Shown: positions 8,817-18,536 of the stretch, in pieces
How the letters are laid out: the number at the start of each line of letters is the position of its first letter
Numbering within the stretch: the first letter of the stretch is position 1
Made by a program: the position numbers and the translations under genes
The notes under the pieces: generated by a model
Told to the model about the DNA's origin: nothing
What the model saw: only the letters and a program-made list of their open reading frames with translations
The model's database searches: none
Source: Mesorhizobium sp. Z1-4
Lineage (GTDB): Bacteria; Pseudomonadota; Alphaproteobacteria; Rhizobiales; Rhizobiaceae
Length of the DNA stretch: 64,000 bases
Reading direction: 5' to 3'
NCBI RefSeq assembly: GCF_004000235.1
Contig: NZ_RCIO01000001.1
Location: 1 to 64,000 of the forward strand

Positions 8817-10754
8817 TCAGATTCCGGCGCCGTCGGCAAATCCTTCGGACGACTGGCGCTGGTTGATTTTCTCGATCAGGCGCTCAACTGCCTGATCCGG
8901 CGACAGGCCGAGCGTTTCGACATGCAGTTCAGGCGCTACCGGCGCCTCGTAGGGCGAATCCAGACCGGTGAAGTTCTTGATCTCGCCCTTGAGAGCTTTC
9001 GCGTAAAGGCCTTTCGGGTCGCGGCGGATGCACTCTTCCAGAGGCGTATCAACAAATACTTCAACGAATTCCTTCCCGTTGAACATGTCGCGCACGAGCT
9101 TTCGATCCGCCTTGAAGGGCGAAATGAAAGACACGATCACGATCAAACCGGCATCGACCATCAGCTTGGCCACCTCACCGACGCGGCGAATGTTCTCAAC
9201 CCGGTCCGTATCGGAAAAACCGAGGTCGCGGTTGAGGCCGTGGCGTACGTTGTCGCCGTCGAGCAGATAAGTATGGCGTCCGGCGGCGTGCAGACGTTTT
9301 TCAAGCAGATTGGCGATGGTCGATTTGCCTGAACCCGACAGGCCGGTGAACCACAGAACCGTAGGGTCCTGACTTTTGAGCGCTGAACGCGCCGCCTTGT
9401 CCACTTCGACAGCGTGCCAGTGCACGTTCGATGCGCCGGTTTGCGCGGCATCGATCATGCCGGCGGCGACGGTGCGATTGGTCAGCCGGTCGATGAGGAT
9501 GAACGAGCCCGTGGTGCGGTTTTCACCGAACGGATCGAACGCGACCGGCCATTGAGTGGTGATCTCGCACAGGCCGATCTCGTTCATCGCGAGCGCCGAC
9601 GCAGGCGCCTCGTCGAAGCTGTTGATGTCGATGGCATGGACCAGCTTTGCCACCGACGCATTCGTCTGGTCGGCTTCGGTTCTGAGGATATAGGAGCGTC
9701 CGGGCACCAGCGGCTCGTCGTCGAACCAGACGAGCTTTGCTGTCAGCCGATCCGAAACACGCGGACGCGCGTCGGGCGTAACCAGCATGTTGCCACGCGA
9801 TACCTCGATCTCGCTGTCGAGCACCAGCGTGACCGCCTCGCCCTCGCGCGCGGACGCGGCATCGCCATTCGGCGTCACGATGCGCGCCACTCTGGCGGAA
9901 CGGCCCGATTTCGCGACAACCACCTCGTCGCCGGTTGCGACAGTTCCCGATGCGATAGTGCCGGCAAAGCCGCGGAAGTCGAGATTTGGCCGGTTCACAT
10001 ATTGTACGGGCAGCCGGAACGGCAGGTCGATCCGATCTTCCTCGACTTCGATCTCTTCCAGATGCTCAAGCAGCGTCGGCCCGTCATACCAAGCGAGATT
10101 GCCGGTGCGCGCCATAACGTTGTCGCCATAGCGGGCCGACAGCGGAATGGGCTGCAGCGTCGAAAAACCCAGGCCGGCGGCAAAGACCGAAAACTCTTCC
10201 GCAATCGCCTCGAAGGTTTGCCGGGAATAACCGGCGAGGTCGATCTTGTTGACCGCCAGCACCACATGGCGAATGCCGAGCAGCGAGGCGATGAAGGCGT
10301 GGCGGCGCGTCTGCGGCAGGATGCCCTGGCGCGCGTCAACCAGAATGACGGCGAGATCGGCAGTCGAGGCGCCCGTTGCCATATTGCGCGTGTACTGCTC
10401 GTGGCCCGGCGTGTCGGCCACAATGAACTTGCGCTTGGCGGTCGCGAAGAAGCGGTAGGCGACATCAATGGTGATGCCCTGCTCGCGTTCAGCCTCCAAT
10501 CCGTCCACAAGGAGCGCGAGATCGACCTCCTTGCCGACTGTGCCGTGGCGCTGCGAATCCCGCTCCAGTGCCGCCATCTGGTCTTCGAAGATGAGCTTGG
10601 TGTCGAAAAGGAGCCGGCCGATCAGCGTCGACTTGCCGTCGTCCACCGAACCGCAGGTGAGAAACCGCAGCAGCGACTTCTGCGCAGTCTCGGGCACGAG
10701 CTCGGGTGCCATCGGCTGCGCGTCCCGTTCCAGGATATGGCTGCGCTGAAGCAT
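8817..10754 (-). CDS. cysNC: Bifunctional sulfate adenylyltransferase subunit 1 / APS kinase
   Basis: 645 residues, a fusion of CysN and CysC as in rhizobial NodQ-type proteins. The N-terminal GTPase (about 25-240) shows G1 [10 protein letters not shown]3 DTPGHEQY and G4 NKIDL and drives ATP sulfurylase with CysD. Two beta-barrel domains follow. The C-terminal APS kinase (from about 450) shows [20 protein letters not shown] and FISPF. Together they convert sulfate to APS and then PAPS. The start codon overlaps the cysD stop (TGATG). The product may feed both cysteine synthesis and sulfation of surface molecules or Nod-type factors, but no sulfotransferase is present in the window. Confidence 0.95.
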   Translation of the reverse strand: MLQRSHILERDAQPMAPELVPETAQKSLLRFLTCGSVDDGKSTLIGRLLFDTKLIFEDQMAALERDSQRHGTVGKEVDLALLVDGLEAEREQGITIDVAYRFFATAKRKFIVADTPGHEQYTRNMATGASTADLAVILVDARQGILPQTRRHAFIASLLGIRHVVLAVNKIDLAGYSRQTFEAIAEEFSVFAAGLGFSTLQPIPLSARYGDNVMARTGNLAWYDGPTLLEHLEEIEVEEDRIDLPFRLPVQYVNRPNLDFRGFAGTIASGTVATGDEVVVAKSGRSARVARIVTPNGDAASAREGEAVTLVLDSEIEVSRGNMLVTPDARPRVSDRLTAKLVWFDDEPLVPGRSYILRTEADQTNASVAKLVHAIDINSFDEAPASALAMNEIGLCEITTQWPVAFDPFGENRTTGSFILIDRLTNRTVAAGMIDAAQTGASNVHWHAVEVDKAARSALKSQDPTVLWFTGLSGSGKSTIANLLEKRLHAAGRHTYLLDGDNVRHGLNRDLGFSDTDRVENIRRVGEVAKLMVDAGLIVIVSFISPFKADRKLVRDMFNGKEFVEVFVDTPLEECIRRDPKGLYAKALKGEIKNFTGLDSPYEAPVAPELHVETLGLSPDQAVERLIEKINQRQSSEGFADGAGI

Positions 10755-11659
10755 CAGAAATAGCCCTCGCGCTTCTTCTTTTCCATCGAACCGGACTCAT
10801 CGCTGTCGATCAGACGGCCCTGCCGCTCCGACGTGCGGGCGATCAGCATTTCATCGACAATTGCTTCAATCGTGTCGGCGCTGGACTCGATTGCCCCCGT
10901 CAGTGGGTAGCAGCCCAGCGTGCGGAACCGCACCAGCCGCTCCTGCACAACTTCGCCGGGCAGGAGCTTCATGCGCCCATCGTCGGCCATGATGAGCATG
11001 CCGTTGCGTTCGACCACCGGGCGGCGGGCGGCGAAATAAAGCGGCACGATCGGGATGTCTTCCTGCTGGATGTACTGCCACACATCGAGCTCGGTCCAGT
11101 TTGAGAGCGGGAAGACGCGGATCGATTCACCCGGCGCAACGCGCGTATTGTAAATCTTCCACATTTCCGGGCGCTGGTTCTTCGGGTCCCAGGCATGGTT
11201 GGCGTCACGGAAAGAGAAGATGCGCTCCTTGGCGCGCGACTTTTCCTCGTCGCGCCGCGCGCCGCCGAAAGCGGCATCGTATTTGCCCTTTTCGAGTGCC
11301 TGACGCAGCGCAACCGTCTTCATGATGTGGGTGTGCGTGCTGGAGCCGTGTGTGAACGGCCCGACGCCGTCGCGCAAGCCGTCCTCGTTGATGTGCACGA
11401 TCAGGTCGATGCCTTTTTCCGCAGCCATGCGGTCACGGAACTCGATCATCTCCCGGAATTTCCAGGTCGTATCGACATGCAGGAACGGGAACGGCGGGCG
11501 AGCCGGGTAAAACGCCTTCATCGCCAGATGCATGAGCACCGAGGAATCCTTGCCGACCGAATACAACATCACCGGGTTGGCGAAATTCGCAACCACCTCG
11601 CGCATGATGTGGATCGCCTCGGCCTCAAGCCGGTTCAGATGGGATAACCTTGGCTGCAT
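10754..11659 (-). CDS. cysD: Sulfate adenylyltransferase subunit 2
   Basis: 301 residues, the normal CysD length. It is the catalytic subunit of ATP sulfurylase and adenylates sulfate to APS with energy from the CysN GTPase. The PP-loop [13 protein letters not shown] sits near residues 34-46. [12 protein letters not shown] and the [15 protein letters not shown] region are diagnostic of CysD rather than PAPS reductase. The C-terminal basic/aromatic tail ending in KKREGYF is also typical. It is the first gene of the sulfate-activation operon, with its promoter in the 220-base gap upstream. Confidence 0.96.
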   Translation of the reverse strand: MQPRLSHLNRLEAEAIHIMREVVANFANPVMLYSVGKDSSVLMHLAMKAFYPARPPFPFLHVDTTWKFREMIEFRDRMAAEKGIDLIVHINEDGLRDGVGPFTHGSSTHTHIMKTVALRQALEKGKYDAAFGGARRDEEKSRAKERIFSFRDANHAWDPKNQRPEMWKIYNTRVAPGESIRVFPLSNWTELDVWQYIQQEDIPIVPLYFAARRPVVERNGMLIMADDGRMKLLPGEVVQERLVRFRTLGCYPLTGAIESSADTIEAIVDEMLIARTSERQGRLIDSDESGSMEKKKREGYF

Positions 11660-11879
11660 CGATGGAATTTTCCGTTGGCCGCCCAGCGGTTTGCAACGCA
11701 GGACGCTTCAGCGATCGTTGCATTGTGGGTACCAACGGGGGTGGCGTGTCTCAAGAAGAGGTCCACCAAAAACGGCTCACGGCAGGGTAGCGGTTTTCCG
11801 CTCCTGCCGCGACGCGGGAATATTGTTTCCCGGGACGGCTCCAGACGCGATCCGGAGCCGGAACGTGCTTAAAGGCCGG
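11660..11879 (-). promoter_or_regulatory. cysD promoter region and bioY downstream hairpins
   Basis: No gene is visible here. Three stem-loops lie in a row: GGCAGG/AGCGG pairing with CCGCT/CCTGCC (11781-11808, 11 pairs with a 2-base bulge and TTTT loop), CGGGAA pairing with TTCCCG (11815-11832), and CGGCTCC pairing with GGAGCCG (11836-11860). They sit downstream of bioY on the minus strand and are candidates for a terminator, although none is followed by a clear T run. The part nearer 11660 should contain the cysD promoter. Confidence 0.4.
11781..11808 (-). terminator. Strong stem-loop downstream of bioY
   Basis: An 11-pair stem (GGCAGG plus AGCGG against CCGCT plus CCTGCC) with a 2-base bulge and a four-T loop. 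It lies about 70 bases past the bioY stop and before cysD, which is transcribed in the same direction. It could end bioY transcripts or fold in the cysD leader. No U-tract follows, so intrinsic termination is uncertain. Confidence 0.35.
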
Positions 11880-12473
11880 TCAGTCTGCCTTGCGCCAGAA
11901 CGACCAGATCGCGGGCATGAATGCTGCGGCGATGCCAACCTTGATGAGGTCAGGCAGGATGAAGGGCAACACACCGAACTGCCAGGACTTCTCCGCACCG
12001 ATGAGTGTCGCCAGCCAGGCGAAACCGAGAAGCATGATCGCGAACTCAGCGATCAGTAGCGCGCCGAGGAACTTGAACACGCTGCGGTCCCAACCGCGGT
12101 CCGCGGCCCAGCCGACAACCGCAGCCGCGACCACAAAACCGGCGAGATAGCCGCCTGTCGATCCCATCATGTACGCGATGCCGACCCCTTTCTCGGGTGT
12201 GCCCTGAAACACAGGCCAGCCCATTGCGCCTTCGGCGAGGTAAATCAGCAGGGTCGCAACGCCGAGGCGCATGCCAAAGGTCGCAGCAATCAGGAAGATC
12301 GCAAGCGTCTGCAGCGACATGTCCACCGGACCAAGGACAACCTTGGTCTTCGCCGACAGCGTCAGCAGGAGCGTGCCGCCGAAAACAAGCAAGATCTGGG
12401 TAATCAGCCGCGCAGTGCGGTCATTCGGCAACGCGGCCGAAATGAGAGGGCGTGCGGTAATTGCGGATGCCAT
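11880..12473 (-). CDS. bioY: Biotin transporter S component BioY
   Basis: 197 residues from ATG 12473, preceded by AAGGAGA at ideal spacing; the much longer upstream frame is spurious. It is a membrane protein with six hydrophobic segments, the substrate-binding (S) component of a biotin energy-coupling-factor transporter. The region LGPVDMSLQTLAIFLIAATFGMRLG, followed by EGAMGWPVF and GGYLAGF, matches the BioY signature. No bioM or bioN is adjacent; solitary BioY proteins are known to work alone or with shared energising units. No BioR-type palindrome was found upstream. Confidence 0.93.
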   Translation of the reverse strand: MASAITARPLISAALPNDRTARLITQILLVFGGTLLLTLSAKTKVVLGPVDMSLQTLAIFLIAATFGMRLGVATLLIYLAEGAMGWPVFQGTPEKGVGIAYMMGSTGGYLAGFVVAAAVVGWAADRGWDRSVFKFLGALLIAEFAIMLLGFAWLATLIGAEKSWQFGVLPFILPDLIKVGIAAAFMPAIWSFWRKAD

Positions 12474-12581
12474 CAAAGTCTCCTTGCGTGAAATTCCGAT
12501 GCCGGAATGAACGTGGTTTCCGTATATTGGCTTCCGTGTTAAGCGGCAACATGCATTCCCGTTAACCGCACAAGTCAGCAA
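12474..12581. promoter_or_regulatory. Divergent promoter region, bioY and MBL hydrolase
   Basis: A 108-base gap between two divergent genes. It contains the bioY ribosome binding site and must contain both promoters. No recognisable BioR box (TTATagATAA type) or other known operator is seen. Confidence 0.3.
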
Positions 12582-13487
12582 ATGCCGCTCACTTTCGCCA
12601 CGGCGTTCGAACCGGCCTATGGCAAGGCAGTCCCGGTAGCAGAGGGCGTTTTGCGCCTCACCGCGAACAACCCCGGGCCATTCACCTTCCACGGAACCAA
12701 CAGCTACATTGTCGGTCGCGACACGCTGGCGATCATCGATCCCGGCCCGGAAGACGACAGCCATTTCAATGCGCTTGTCGGTGCGATTGCCGGTCGCACG
12801 GTCAGCCATATCTTTGTCACGCATACCCATCGCGACCACTCTCCGCTGACACCGAGGCTAAAGGAACTCACGGGCGCGACAGTTTTGGCGGAAGGTACGC
12901 ACCGCGCCGCTCGACCGCTGAGGATCGGCGAAATCAATCCGCTCGACGATTCTGCAGACATCGATTTTGCGCCTGATGTTGCACTTGCCGACGACGAACT
13001 GACCAGGGGCGATGGCTGGGCGCTACGCGCCATCCACACGCCGGGCCACACCGCCAATCACGCTGCATTCGCACTCGAGGGCACCGGCATCGTGTTTTCC
13101 GGGGACCATGTGATGGCGTGGTCGACCTCGATTGTCGCGCCACCTGACGGCTCCATGCGCGACTATATGAACTCGCTCGACCGGCTGCTGGAGCGCGACG
13201 ACACGGTCTATCTGCCGGGACACGGTGCGGCGCTCGAAGAACCCGCACCCTTCCTCGCCGGGTTGCGCGAACACCGCCTCGGGCGCGAAGCGGCGATCCT
13301 CGGCCGCATCAAGACCGGTGATCGGACGATCCCGGACATTGTGCGTGCTGTCTACAAGGACACGGACCCGCGCCTTCACGGTGCGGCCGGTCTTTCGGTG
13401 CTGGCGCATGTCGAAGATCTGGTCGGGCGCGGACTGGTGGCCGCGGAAGGCGGCATCGCAATAGACGGTGTTTACCGCATAGCCTGA
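12582..13487 (+). CDS. Metallo-beta-lactamase fold hydrolase (LACTB2/RNase Z-like)
   Basis: 301 residues. It has the zinc-binding THTHRDHS motif (residues about 85-92), HTPGHT, SGDHVM and LPGHG, so all metal ligands of a dinuclear MBL hydrolase are present. The C-terminal 70 residues form a winged-helix-like segment (IVRAVYKDTD, HGAAGLSVLAHVEDLVGRGLV) as in the LACTB2-type family. Proteins of this type act on thioesters or RNA; the substrate here is unknown. It is transcribed divergently from bioY and ends 15 bases before the convergent DUF1499 gene. Confidence 0.82.
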   Translation: MPLTFATAFEPAYGKAVPVAEGVLRLTANNPGPFTFHGTNSYIVGRDTLAIIDPGPEDDSHFNALVGAIAGRTVSHIFVTHTHRDHSPLTPRLKELTGATVLAEGTHRAARPLRIGEINPLDDSADIDFAPDVALADDELTRGDGWALRAIHTPGHTANHAAFALEGTGIVFSGDHVMAWSTSIVAPPDGSMRDYMNSLDRLLERDDTVYLPGHGAALEEPAPFLAGLREHRLGREAAILGRIKTGDRTIPDIVRAVYKDTDPRLHGAAGLSVLAHVEDLVGRGLVAAEGGIAIDGVYRIA

Positions 13488-13502
13488 CATTACCTGACAA
13501 GG

Positions 13503-14300
13503 CTATTCGGCGGGTGCCTGAAACAGCGCGTTGCGGTCAGCAATCTCGGCCTCCATGGCGGCATAAAACCGCGTAATCGCAGCGGCATTGCCGCCAAGAT
13601 CGTGAACGCCGTAACGAGATGCCGCCCGCAGGTCGACATAGATCGCATCCCCCTCGTCGCGCAGCCGGATGGCCACGTCGGAAATCAGCCCGAGCCATGG
13701 CGATGGTGCTATAACCTCCAGCGTGACGATGCCTCCAAAACCGCCCAGGCGCGCGCGTTCGTGCGTAGACCAGCCGAGCTCCTCCGTCGTCGCCGCGACA
13801 ATGTCGAGCGCGACGTCGAGCCCAAGCGCATATCGCCGGCCAGAGACTTCAGGATACGCCTCGGCCTGAACGGCGGCGTTGCCGCGGTCGAAATAGGCCA
13901 ACGTGTTCATGGATGAATCGCGCTGGCTTATCGCGTGATGGAAGGTCGGCGGGTCCGACAGGTCGGTTGAGACATCGACCAGGCCGGGCAACGTCAGCAG
14001 ACGATGCGTAGCCAGGCAAAACGGAACCAGCACAATCAGCGCCAGGATGAGACCTTTGGTTGAGTTGCGCCCACCGCGATCGCCAAACTCCCAAAGCTGG
14101 GCATAACCCAACACCGCCAATACGATGGCAAGCAGCGCCATTGCGGCTACCAGGCCAAGCAGCCAGAACAGCGAAATTGTGTCGATCAGGCCCGAGCGAT
14201 GGCCAAGCACCGTCGAAACAAGCAAAGTGGCCGAAAAAAGAGCTGTGCGCCGCGACCACTTGGCCGCGGTCGAAACCCGCCTTTCCAGAAGTACCGCCAT
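13503..14300 (-). CDS. DUF1499 membrane protein
   Basis: 265 residues from ATG 14300; an upstream TTG at 14330 is less likely because relatives, as I recall them, begin near MAVLxERR. The first 110 residues contain three hydrophobic segments (around 20-40, 48-70 and 82-102) preceded by an Arg/Lys-rich start. The rest is a soluble DUF1499 domain, recognisable from the final SRYGVHDLGGNAAAITRFYAAME region. The domain's function is unknown to me. It stands alone between a convergent MBL gene and the acyl-CoA synthetase upstream on the same strand. Confidence 0.72.
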   Translation of the reverse strand: MAVLLERRVSTAAKWSRRTALFSATLLVSTVLGHRSGLIDTISLFWLLGLVAAMALLAIVLAVLGYAQLWEFGDRGGRNSTKGLILALIVLVPFCLATHRLLTLPGLVDVSTDLSDPPTFHHAISQRDSSMNTLAYFDRGNAAVQAEAYPEVSGRRYALGLDVALDIVAATTEELGWSTHERARLGGFGGIVTLEVIAPSPWLGLISDVAIRLRDEGDAIYVDLRAASRYGVHDLGGNAAAITRFYAAMEAEIADRNALFQAPAE

Positions 14301-14352
14301 TGCCGCATTGAACCCCAGAGCTGCGCTCAATTAGCGGCTGGTTGCCCTTGGG

Positions 14353-15990
14353 TCAAAGGCTGTTGACGCCTGGCAGCGAATAGTCCTTGAACTGGTCGCG
14401 CAGCGTCGTCTTTTGAATCTTCCCGGTGGCCGTGTGCGGGATTTCTTCCACGAAAACCACGTCGTCCGGCAACCACCATTTTGCGACCTTGCCGGCAAGA
14501 TAGTCCATGAGATCGTCTTTGGTCGGTGACTTGCCCGTTTTGGCAACGACGACAAGCAGCGGCCGCTCATCCCATTTCGGGTGAGCGATGCCGATCGCCG
14601 CCGCTTCCGCAACGTCGGGATGGCCAACGGCGAGATTTTCGAGGGTAATGGTGGATATCCACTCGCCGCCGGACTTGATCACATCCTTGGCGCGGTCTGT
14701 GATTTCCATGTAGCCATTGGGGTCGATATGGGCGACATCGCCGGTATCGAACCAGTTTTCGGCATCGAACTGCTCGGCACCTGCGCCGCCATAGTAGGCA
14801 GAGGCAATTGCCGGGCCGCGCACTTTCAGGCGGCCGAATGTCTCGCCGTCCCAGGGCAGATCGTTGTTGTCGTCGTCTGTGATCTTCATCTCGACGCCGA
14901 ACGGGGCAAATCCCTGCTTTTCCTGAATATCCAGCTTGGCGTCTCCCTCAAGGCCGGCATATTCCGGCTTCATGGAGCCAAGTGATCCGAGCGGCGACAT
15001 CTCCGTCATGCCCCAGGCATGGATGACCTCCACTTCGTAATTGCGCTGGAACTTCTCGGTCATGGCGCGCGGGCAGGCCGAACCGCCAATCACCACCCTG
15101 TTCAGATACGGCAGCTTCTTGCCGGTCTCCTCCAGATGCTGGAGGAGCATCAACCACACAGTCGGCACAGCGGCGGTGAAAGACACCTTTTCGGTGTCGA
15201 GCAGCTCGTAAATTGCTTCGCCGTCCATCCGACCGCCCGGCATGACAAGTTTGGCACCGATCATCGGTGCGCTGTGAGCCAACCCCCATGCATTGGCGTG
15301 GAACATGGGTACGACCGGAAGGATGGTGTCGCGCGAAGAGATACCCATTGCGTCGGGCTGCACGGCGATCAACGCATGCAGCACGTTGGAGCGGTGCGAA
15401 TAAAGCACCCCCTTGGGGTCGCCCGTCGTACCGGAGGTGTAGCACATGCCGCATGCGGCATTCTCGTCGAGTTCCTTCCAAGAGAAGTCGCCATCCGCAT
15501 CGGCCAGCCAATCCTCGTAAGCAACGACATTGTCGAGCTTCGTTTCCGGCAAATGCGCGCCGTCAGTGAGGACAATGATCTTCCGGAGCGAAGTCACCTG
15601 CCCAGCGATCTTTTCAACGATCGGCAGGAAAGTGAGATCGACGAACAGAGCCTTGTCTTCGGCGTGGTTCATGATCCAGGCAATCTGGTCAGGGAAGAGC
15701 CGCGGGTTCAGCGTGTGATAGACGGCGCCAATGCCCATCGTGCCGTACCAGGCTTCGATATGGCGGGCGGTGTTCCAGGCCAGCGTTGCGATCCTGTCGC
15801 CTTCGGCAAAGCCGTCACGCGCAAGCTTCTGCGCAACCTTCAACGAGCGCGCCCTGATCTCGACATAGGTCGTCCGCGTGATCGGACCTTCCACCGACCG
15901 CGTGACGACCTCACGACTGCCATGCTGGATTGCAGCGTAGTCGAGTATCTTGTGGCACAGAAGCGGCCATTGCTGCATCAGTCCAAGCAT
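14353..15990 (-). CDS. Acyl-CoA synthetase (AMP-forming, FadD-like)
   Basis: 545 residues from ATG 15990, preceded by GGGAGGAA. It activates a carboxylic acid as acyl-adenylate and then acyl-CoA. Core motifs are [12 protein letters not shown] (P-loop equivalent), the A4-type [16 protein letters not shown] and the catalytic Lys region [11 protein letters not shown] near the C terminus. The first 30 residues ([15 protein letters not shown]) are typical of the long-chain fatty-acid CoA ligase subgroup common in alphaproteobacteria. Chain length is not predictable. It starts divergently from the small unknown gene at 16146. The AlkB-like hydroxylase lies 9 kb away, so a joint pathway is only a possibility. 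Confidence 0.9.
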   Translation of the reverse strand: MLGLMQQWPLLCHKILDYAAIQHGSREVVTRSVEGPITRTTYVEIRARSLKVAQKLARDGFAEGDRIATLAWNTARHIEAWYGTMGIGAVYHTLNPRLFPDQIAWIMNHAEDKALFVDLTFLPIVEKIAGQVTSLRKIIVLTDGAHLPETKLDNVVAYEDWLADADGDFSWKELDENAACGMCYTSGTTGDPKGVLYSHRSNVLHALIAVQPDAMGISSRDTILPVVPMFHANAWGLAHSAPMIGAKLVMPGGRMDGEAIYELLDTEKVSFTAAVPTVWLMLLQHLEETGKKLPYLNRVVIGGSACPRAMTEKFQRNYEVEVIHAWGMTEMSPLGSLGSMKPEYAGLEGDAKLDIQEKQGFAPFGVEMKITDDDNNDLPWDGETFGRLKVRGPAIASAYYGGAGAEQFDAENWFDTGDVAHIDPNGYMEITDRAKDVIKSGGEWISTITLENLAVGHPDVAEAAAIGIAHPKWDERPLLVVVAKTGKSPTKDDLMDYLAGKVAKWWLPDDVVFVEEIPHTATGKIQKTTLRDQFKDYSLPGVNSL

Positions 15991-16145
15991 GCGCGTTCCT
16001 CCCAAATCGCAATTCGGATTGTGCAGTCTTGGCCGGGTTTGTCCATTGTCTGTTTGTTGGATGCGGCGGCATGGACCGCGCCACAATTCCACCATCGATC
16101 AGCGCGAACATAAATTTGGGGAGGCTTGTTGCGTAGGAGGTTCGC

Positions 16146-16505
16146 ATGAATGCGGCTAACCCGGTGCCCCCCGACACATCAGCGACAGAAGAGGCTGCAG
16201 GTCTCCAAGCTGCGCTAAAAGCAGCCGCTCCGTTCACAGACGGCTGTCAAACCGCCCTTGAAACCGCGCTTGCCGAAACCGACGGGTTTCTGCTCTTCCA
16301 ACTCCGATCCGAACCCGAAGAAGACGACCGCTGGGTTGCCGCTGTAATGCTGGGCACCGGCGAAAAGCAGTCCATGAACATCGTCACGATGGTCATCGGC
16401 GATGGCTCCGTCACGGTCGAAACACTGGACAGGTCGCGGGAGCCGCTGGCGCGCATCGTGCCGGCCTACGCGGACGTGCTCATCCATCTGCGGGCGGCCG
16501 CCTGA
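16146..16505 (+). CDS. Small conserved-looking hypothetical protein
   Basis: 119 residues with a strong ribosome binding site (TAGGAGG) seven bases before ATG 16146, which makes it a convincing gene. It is acidic and soluble, with an alternating beta-strand pattern in the second half (WVAAVMLGTG, MNIVTMVIGDGSVTVETLD). No family is recognised and no catalytic motif stands out. It sits between the divergent acyl-CoA synthetase and the epimerase gene on the same strand 115 bases downstream. Confidence 0.65.
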   Translation: MNAANPVPPDTSATEEAAGLQAALKAAAPFTDGCQTALETALAETDGFLLFQLRSEPEEDDRWVAAVMLGTGEKQSMNIVTMVIGDGSVTVETLDRSREPLARIVPAYADVLIHLRAAA

Positions 16506-16620
16506 CGGCAAATCGACCTCCGGCATGGACAGCAAAGCTCCGCTGCTCTAAGGCAGCGCCTTCCAATGTCGTTTGACCGCTTGCCGGCCCACCGGGCAGC
16601 GGAACCGTCCGAATTGAGCC

Positions 16621-17592
16621 ATGCCGAGAGCAAAAAAGACCAAGCGCATTCTGATCACCGGAGGGTCGGGCTGCGTGGGCCACTATCTGGTGGAGGAACT
16701 GGCGCGCGAGACGAAGCACGAACTTGTGCTGGTGCTGCGCAACCCGGCCAAGCTCCAGCTCGCGCCAGAACACATGGAGCGCATCACGGTCATAGAGGCC
16801 GACGTCAAGGATACCGGCGCCTATCTCGACAAGCTCGGCCATATCGACGCGGCAATCCTCGCCGCCGCCTGCTGGGGCGGACCCGACGCGCCGGTGGTCA
16901 ACGTCGATACCAAAGTCGCGATCACCCGGCACCTCGCCGCGCATGGCGGCAGCCGCGTTTTCTATTTCAGCTCAGCCAGCGTGCTCGACCACGACGGCAG
17001 CATGCTGCAGGCGGCACACGACCTAGGAACGGAGTATATCCGCTCGAAATACGACCAGGTGGTCGCCATCGAGAGCATGGACGTGGACATCGAGCGCATC
17101 GGCATTTTCCCCACGCTGGTTCTGGGCGGCGAAGAGGGCAAGCCGATGTCGCACTTCGCCAAGCTGTTGAAGGAAGCGGCGCCGTGGGCATGGGCAGCCA
17201 GCTTCTTCCGCGCCGACGGCAGATTTCACTACATCCACACACGCGACATCGCGCGCACTATGCGCATTCTCGTTGATGCCAAGGATATTCCGGGCGGCAA
17301 GCCCGCACGCATCGTGCTTGGCAATACGGCGACGTCGGTCAATCAGTTCGTGGGCGACTTCACAAAATATCGCGGCATCCGGAACCCGGTGGGCATCAAA
17401 CTCCGCGACTCCTATGCGCGCGTCTTCATCAAGCTGTTCCGCGTTCAGATGGAAGCCTGGGACCGCTACTGTATGGAACATCGCGATCTGTCTTTCCACC
17501 ACCCGGTGAACCCCGCGGTGCTGGGCGAAGAAGCCTATTGCAGCGATTTGCCCTCGGCATTGGCCAGCGTCGGCGTGAAGGGCAAGCGCTAG
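16621..17592 (+). CDS. NAD-dependent epimerase/dehydratase (extended SDR)
   Basis: 323 residues. The Rossmann nucleotide-binding motif TGGSGCVGHYL lies at about 13-23, and the active-site serine region FYFSSASV at about 114-121. The usual YxxxK becomes Y-I-R-S-K (EYIRSKYDQ), consistent with an active short-chain dehydrogenase of the extended, sugar-nucleotide-like class. Substrate is not predictable; the C-terminal half is unlike GalE or RmlB. Its 3' end overlaps the convergent glycosyltransferase gene by four bases. It might serve the neighbouring glycolipid operon, but strand and spacing give no direct support. Confidence 0.75.
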   Translation: MPRAKKTKRILITGGSGCVGHYLVEELARETKHELVLVLRNPAKLQLAPEHMERITVIEADVKDTGAYLDKLGHIDAAILAAACWGGPDAPVVNVDTKVAITRHLAAHGGSRVFYFSSASVLDHDGSMLQAAHDLGTEYIRSKYDQVVAIESMDVDIERIGIFPTLVLGGEEGKPMSHFAKLLKEAAPWAWAASFFRADGRFHYIHTRDIARTMRILVDAKDIPGGKPARIVLGNTATSVNQFVGDFTKYRGIRNPVGIKLRDSYARVFIKLFRVQMEAWDRYCMEHRDLSFHHPVNPAVLGEEAYCSDLPSALASVGVKGKR

Positions 17593-18536
17593 GCCGCTAT
17601 TACACGGGCTATCGTTTCAGCTTGCATCGCCCGGCGCTTTTCCGCACCAAGCTCTTCCCAGGTGCGGCGGCCGACATCGATTTCAGTATGCAGCACCAGC
17701 AATAACCGCATTAACGCGGAGCCTGGCTCATCACCGCTTTCAATGGCCTTTTCGAGCCGCGCGGAAAGCCCGATTGCGCCATCGACCACGCCATCCAACC
17801 AACGGAACAGGCCGAGCTGCTTCGTTTCGAACGCAACTCCGAAGATCGGATGCTTGGCGTAATAAAGCGCGCCCATGGCGCCGCGCTTCTGTTCCAGTCT
17901 GATGCGGTCGAAAAAGCTGCGGCGTACCGTTTCAGGTTTGTAGTGATAGATCGGAGCACGCCAGTTGTAGCGGCGTTTCACGCCGGTTTTCACCAGCCGG
18001 CGATACATCTCCGAATCTTCCCAGCCATAGGTGCCGAAGTCTTCGTCAAACATACCTGCACGCACAATCGTCTCGCGCGCTATCGAGGCATTTCCCGTTG
18101 CGAAGGGGTTCGAGTGACGGCCGAGCATCCAGCCCGCCGGCGGGTTGCGCTCTGCCGGCGGTTTCGAGCATTCGACGATGGGGCCGCTGACCACCAGGCC
18201 CGGGGCCTGCTCATGGGTGGCGAGATGCTGCTCGATGAAGTCCGGCCGGACGAGAGCGTCGTCGTCCACGAACAACAACAGCTTGCCGCTCGCCGCCTCG
18301 ATTGCGCGATTGCGGGCATATGCGGCCGCCTTCTGCGTTTCGTTGCGGCGATAAACTATGTTGGGTGCCGCGTTTTCTTCGACTACGGCAGCCGTGTAGT
18401 CATCGGATGCGTCGTCCACGATAACGATCTCATAGCGCTCGCGCGCTACCGTCTGGTCCTGGAAGCGCGGAATGCTGAGCCGAAGAATGTCGGCACGGTT
18501 GCGGGTGGGGACGATCAGGCTGGTTTCAACGCCCAT
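17589..18536 (-). CDS. Family 2 glycosyltransferase (last gene of glycolipid operon)
   Basis: 315 residues. A GT-A fold enzyme with the N-terminal TSLIVPTRNRADILRLS, the VDDASDD nucleotide-sugar site near 41-47 and the metal-binding FVDDDALV near 89-96, followed by the acceptor-side GWEDSEMYRRL (ED motif). No membrane anchor is visible. It would add a sugar in the cytoplasm to a lipid or lipid-linked acceptor. Its start overlaps the end of the ABC exporter gene by 22 bases, so it is translationally coupled as the seventh gene of the operon. Confidence 0.85.
   Translation of the reverse strand: MGVETSLIVPTRNRADILRLSIPRFQDQTVARERYEIVIVDDASDDYTAAVVEENAAPNIVYRRNETQKAAAYARNRAIEAASGKLLLFVDDDALVRPDFIEQHLATHEQAPGLVVSGPIVECSKPPAERNPPAGWMLGRHSNPFATGNASIARETIVRAGMFDEDFGTYGWEDSEMYRRLVKTGVKRRYNWRAPIYHYKPETVRRSFFDRIRLEQKRGAMGALYYAKHPIFGVAFETKQLGLFRWLDGVVDGAIGLSARLEKAIESGDEPGSALMRLLLVLHTEIDVGRRTWEELGAEKRRAMQAETIARVIAA

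Noticed and set aside
9414-10763. 449-residue plus-strand open frame
   Set aside because: It is antisense to cysNC, is rich in Arg/His/Gly without motifs, and has no ribosome binding site.
15019-16113. 364-residue plus-strand open frame
   Set aside because: It is antisense to the acyl-CoA synthetase gene, which has all family motifs; the opposite frame has none.
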